A stretch of DNA of 7,272 bases from NCBI GenBank assembly GCA_021841795.1, contig JAKCDN010000151.1:1-7272 (forward strand), written 5' to 3'. Position 1 is the stretch's first letter. Every line of letters begins with the position of its first letter. Of this stretch, positions 6,638 through 7,272 are shown in pieces. The position numbers and the translations under genes were made by a program. This stretch comes from Acidobacteriota bacterium (GTDB lineage: Bacteria; Acidobacteriota; Terriglobia; Terriglobales; Acidobacteriaceae). The notes beneath the pieces were generated by a model that saw only the letters and a list, made by a program, of their open reading frames with translations, searched no databases and had not been told where the DNA came from.

Positions 6638-6677
6638 GGGTACCTGGTGAGTTCGAGAAGGTCGATGGGTTGCCGCC

Positions 6678-7272
6678 CTAGGCTTTGCAGAGGCGGGCGG
6701 AGGTGAGGGCGCCGAGGAGCAGGGCGAGGGCGAGTGCGATGAGGCCGGCGAGGTAGCTGTGAGTGGTCTGGTGGAGCCATCCCATGAGGGCGGGGCCGAC
6801 GAAGCCGCCGAGGTTGCCGAGGGAGTTGATGACGGCGATGTGGGCGGCGAGGAGCGGGCCGGCCAGTTCGAGGGTGGAGGCGCTCCAGAAGACGGGCATG
6901 GCGGCGATGACTCCGGCGGCCGCGACCGAGAATCCCGTGATGGCGACGGCGGCGTTGGGCGCGAGGGCGGCGAGCAGGAATCCCGCGGTTGCGGCGACAT
7001 AGGCGCCGGCTAGGTGGAGGCGTCGCTCGCCAAGGCGGTCCGAGCGGCGGTTCCACCAGAGCGCGCCGAGGATGGCGACCAGGTACGGCAGCGCGGCGGC
7101 CCAGCTTAGCTGGCGGAGCGTCATGCCGTGGGAGACGAGCACGGTGGGAATCCAGAAGCCGAGGCCGTAGATGCCGATGGTGAGGCAGAAGTAGATGAAG
7201 CTCCAGGCGTAGATGGCCGGTTGTGCGGCGAACATCTGCAGAAACGAGTGGGATGCGGCAGCGTGGGGTGGC
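6678..7272 (-). CDS. MFS transporter, anion:cation symporter-type, C-terminal half (5' end outside window)
   Basis: 197 residues are visible; the frame is open to the window edge, with no stop upstream of the internal Met at 7235, so the gene starts outside. The part seen corresponds to the second six-helix bundle of a major facilitator superfamily permease. In order: FIYFCLTIGIYGLGFWIPT (TM7), the LPYLVAILGAL segment (TM8), the cytoplasmic loop WWNRRSDRLGERR (the motif-A-like repeat between TM8 and TM9), two Ala-rich helices (TM9-10), INSLGNLGGFVGPALMGW (TM11), and a final helix AGLIALALALLLGALTSA ending in a short tail. The GFWIPT and GNLGGFVGP signatures are typical of the ACS family (hexuronate, tartrate and phthalate permeases), which import organic anions with a cation. 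The exact substrate cannot be read from this half. It converges on the GH130 gene. Confidence 0.88.
   Translation of the reverse strand, partial: PPHAAASHSFLQMFAAQPAIYAWSFIYFCLTIGIYGLGFWIPTVLVSHGMTLRQLSWAAALPYLVAILGALWWNRRSDRLGERRLHLAGAYVAATAGFLLAALAPNAAVAITGFSVAAAGVIAAMPVFWSASTLELAGPLLAAHIAVINSLGNLGGFVGPALMGWLHQTTHSYLAGLIALALALLLGALTSARLCKA

Noticed and set aside
7233..7235. Internal ATG as the start of the minus-strand transporter
   Set aside because: The frame stays open to the window end and the protein would begin at TM7, so this is an internal methionine of a truncated gene.

Overview
The window is GC-rich (C/G-dominated third positions) and densely coded: six protein genes cover almost all of it. 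Codon use, gene types and a hairpin-bearing intergenic spacer of a kind I associate with soil Acidobacteriota (Terriglobia/Acidobacteriaceae) suggest that phylum. This is an inference from style, since no rRNA or marker phylogeny is available here.

Layout. (1) 1-2771, plus strand: the C-terminal part of an asparagine synthase (AsnB-type amidotransferase), overlapped for about 150 bp by an ArnT/PMT-like membrane glycosyltransferase. This pair looks like the edge of a surface-glycan or lipid-modification locus. (2) 2795-4805, minus strand: an M50 (site-2-protease-like) membrane protein with two C-terminal CBS domains, followed directly by rsmI (16S rRNA C1402 2'-O-methyltransferase). The two are tightly packed and probably one transcript. 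(3) 4806-4861: a short divergent spacer. (4) 4862-6548, plus strand: rsmD (16S rRNA G966 N2-methyltransferase), then after 16 bp an exported GH130-family protein (mannoside phosphorylase/mannosidase superfamily) with a good Shine-Dalgarno and a GTG start. (5) 6549-6677: a spacer between convergent genes holding a long imperfect hairpin and a short perfect one. (6) 6678-7272, minus strand: the C-terminal half of an MFS transporter of the anion:cation symporter type, cut by the window end.

Most of this is ordinary housekeeping and cell-envelope content. The most interesting item is the M50 protein. Its zinc-binding HExxH is replaced by REAAR, and the conserved Asn of the second active-site motif is replaced by His, while the fold signature, the LDG aspartate and both CBS domains are kept. 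It therefore looks like a membrane pseudoprotease with a nucleotide-sensing module, co-transcribed with an rRNA methyltransferase gene. Secondary points are the unusually long asnB/glycosyltransferase overlap, the hairpin spacer (likely a dispersed repeat and/or bidirectional terminator), and possible leaderless divergent promoters. No mobile element, CRISPR array, tRNA or rRNA gene was seen.
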